NCBI GenBank assembly: GCA_018061375.1
Contig: JAGOUG010000054.1
Span: forward strand, 1-5,691
Direction of reading: 5' to 3'
From: Candidatus Saccharimonadota bacterium
GTDB lineage: Bacteria; Patescibacteriota; Saccharimonadia; Saccharimonadales; UBA7683
Length of the DNA: 5,691 bases
Part shown: positions 4,977 to 5,691 of the stretch, one piece after another
How the letters are laid out: the number at the start of each line of letters is the position of its first letter
Position numbering within the stretch: position 1 is the first letter of the stretch
Notes under the pieces: generated by a model
Seen by the model: the letters and a program-made list of their open reading frames with translations, nothing else
Told to the model about the DNA's origin: nothing
The model's database searches: none
Position numbers and translations under genes: made by a program

Positions 4977-5691
4977 ATGTATAAATATAGAAAATTAATA
5001 CGGGTTATATTATTAGTGGTGCTTCTAGCAAATATGGCAATTATTTGTGGCTATTGGTTGAACTCATCATACACATATCTGACATCTGGAACCATAGCCT
5101 TGCAACTTATTGCAGTCGGTAGGATACTTGGGCTATTTGGTGTGCTTGCGGCACTACAGCAATTTGTAATTATCGGCAGAATACCACTACTTGAACAGGC
5201 GTTCGGACAAGATAGACTGAGTCGGATCCACCGAATAACTGGCTATGTCACATTTATTTTTATCTCTCTACACTCGTTATTAATTGTGAATGGAAACGCA
5301 CTTTTAACAGGTAAGACTGTGCCAAATCAGTACTGGTTTATGATTACATCGTACGAAGACATCAATAAGGCTGTAATTGCACTGATTAGCCTGTATCTCT
5401 TGGTCGGTTCATCAATTTGGATTGTTCGTAAGCGGCTTAGGTATGAATGGTGGCACCTAATACATCTACTAACATATGTGTTTATTGTGTTCGCGTTTGG
5501 GCATCAAATAGAACTTGGCACTACGCTCGGTTCGTTTACGGCATTTAAGTTGTACTGGCTCACGCTTTACGTAGTTGCGCTTGGTTTGTTTGGCTTCTAT
5601 AGATTCCTGTTACCTCTGATGCATTTCAATGCGCACCGATTCAAAGTTTCCCGAGTTGTAAAGGAATCTCATAATGTGGTGAGCATATATA
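4977..5691 (+). CDS. Ferric-reductase/NOX-like transmembrane flavocytochrome, 3' truncated by window end
   Basis: The first 238 residues of a membrane oxidoreductase with a ferric-reductase-like transmembrane domain. Hydrophobic segments lie near 7-25, 40-66, 87-105, 131-149, 162-179 and 191-214. Two His pairs have the spacing of NOX/FRE bis-heme sites: H85 and H99 (13 residues between) and H163 and H176 (12 between); H160 is an extra histidine near the third. The sequence from about 220, HRFKVSRVVKESHNVVSIY, reads like the first strand of an FAD-binding barrel, so a C-terminal FAD/NAD(P) domain is expected beyond the window. The family moves electrons from NAD(P)H through FAD and two hemes across the membrane to ferric iron, oxygen or another acceptor; which applies here is unknown. 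The start is fixed by a TAA two codons upstream. It is transcribed divergently from the aquaporin gene. Confidence 0.83.
   Translation, partial: MYKYRKLIRVILLVVLLANMAIICGYWLNSSYTYLTSGTIALQLIAVGRILGLFGVLAALQQFVIIGRIPLLEQAFGQDRLSRIHRITGYVTFIFISLHSLLIVNGNALLTGKTVPNQYWFMITSYEDINKAVIALISLYLLVGSSIWIVRKRLRYEWWHLIHLLTYVFIVFAFGHQIELGTTLGSFTAFKLYWLTLYVVALGLFGFYRFLLPLMHFNAHRFKVSRVVKESHNVVSIY

Overview
This 5.7 kb window looks like a chromosomal segment of a small-genome bacterium, most probably a Patescibacteria/CPR lineage such as Saccharibacteria (TM7). The N-terminal section of the first protein resembles a PD-(D/E)XK nuclease I associate with CPR genomes. The genes are short and tightly overlapped, and several lack a Shine-Dalgarno sequence. 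TGA is used as an ordinary stop (1552-1554, with the next gene starting 4 nt later), which argues against the UGA-recoding Gracilibacteria/Absconditabacteria. The taxonomic call is inference from gene character; no marker gene is present.

Positions 26-3845 hold five plus-strand genes in one tight run: a Cys-containing RecB/Cas4-like PD-(D/E)XK nuclease, a DUF1295/steroid 5-alpha-reductase-like membrane protein, a ferredoxin-reductase-type FAD/NAD(P) oxidoreductase, rmuC, and a GNAT acetyltransferase. Junctions are a 1-nt overlap, a 4-nt gap, a 9-nt gap and an 8-nt overlap. A second promoter-like -10 lies just in front of rmuC. The run ends at a strong hairpin (3848-3873) that also serves the converging gene.

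The minus-strand gene at 3934-4752 is an atypical aquaporin/MIP channel with NPV and NPA boxes, no selectivity-filter arginine after the second box, enlarged loops around it and a lysine-rich tail. It has the only clear Shine-Dalgarno sequence in the window. A 224-nt divergent intergenic region follows. It carries the aquaporin promoter, a separate plus-strand promoter-like pair and a terminator-like hairpin, and then a -10 immediately before the last gene. That gene (4977 to the window edge) is the membrane half of a ferric-reductase/NOX-like di-heme flavocytochrome, cut off as its FAD domain begins.

Functionally the window mixes DNA maintenance (two PD-(D/E)XK nucleases in one operon) with membrane redox chemistry (DUF1295 reductase, soluble flavin reductase, di-heme transmembrane reductase). 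No mobile element, CRISPR array, tRNA or rRNA was seen. The most interesting items are the apparent leaderless starts, the 2+2 cysteine nuclease, the DUF1295-flavoreductase pair, the unusual aquaporin pore and the possible short transcript upstream of the ferric-reductase gene.
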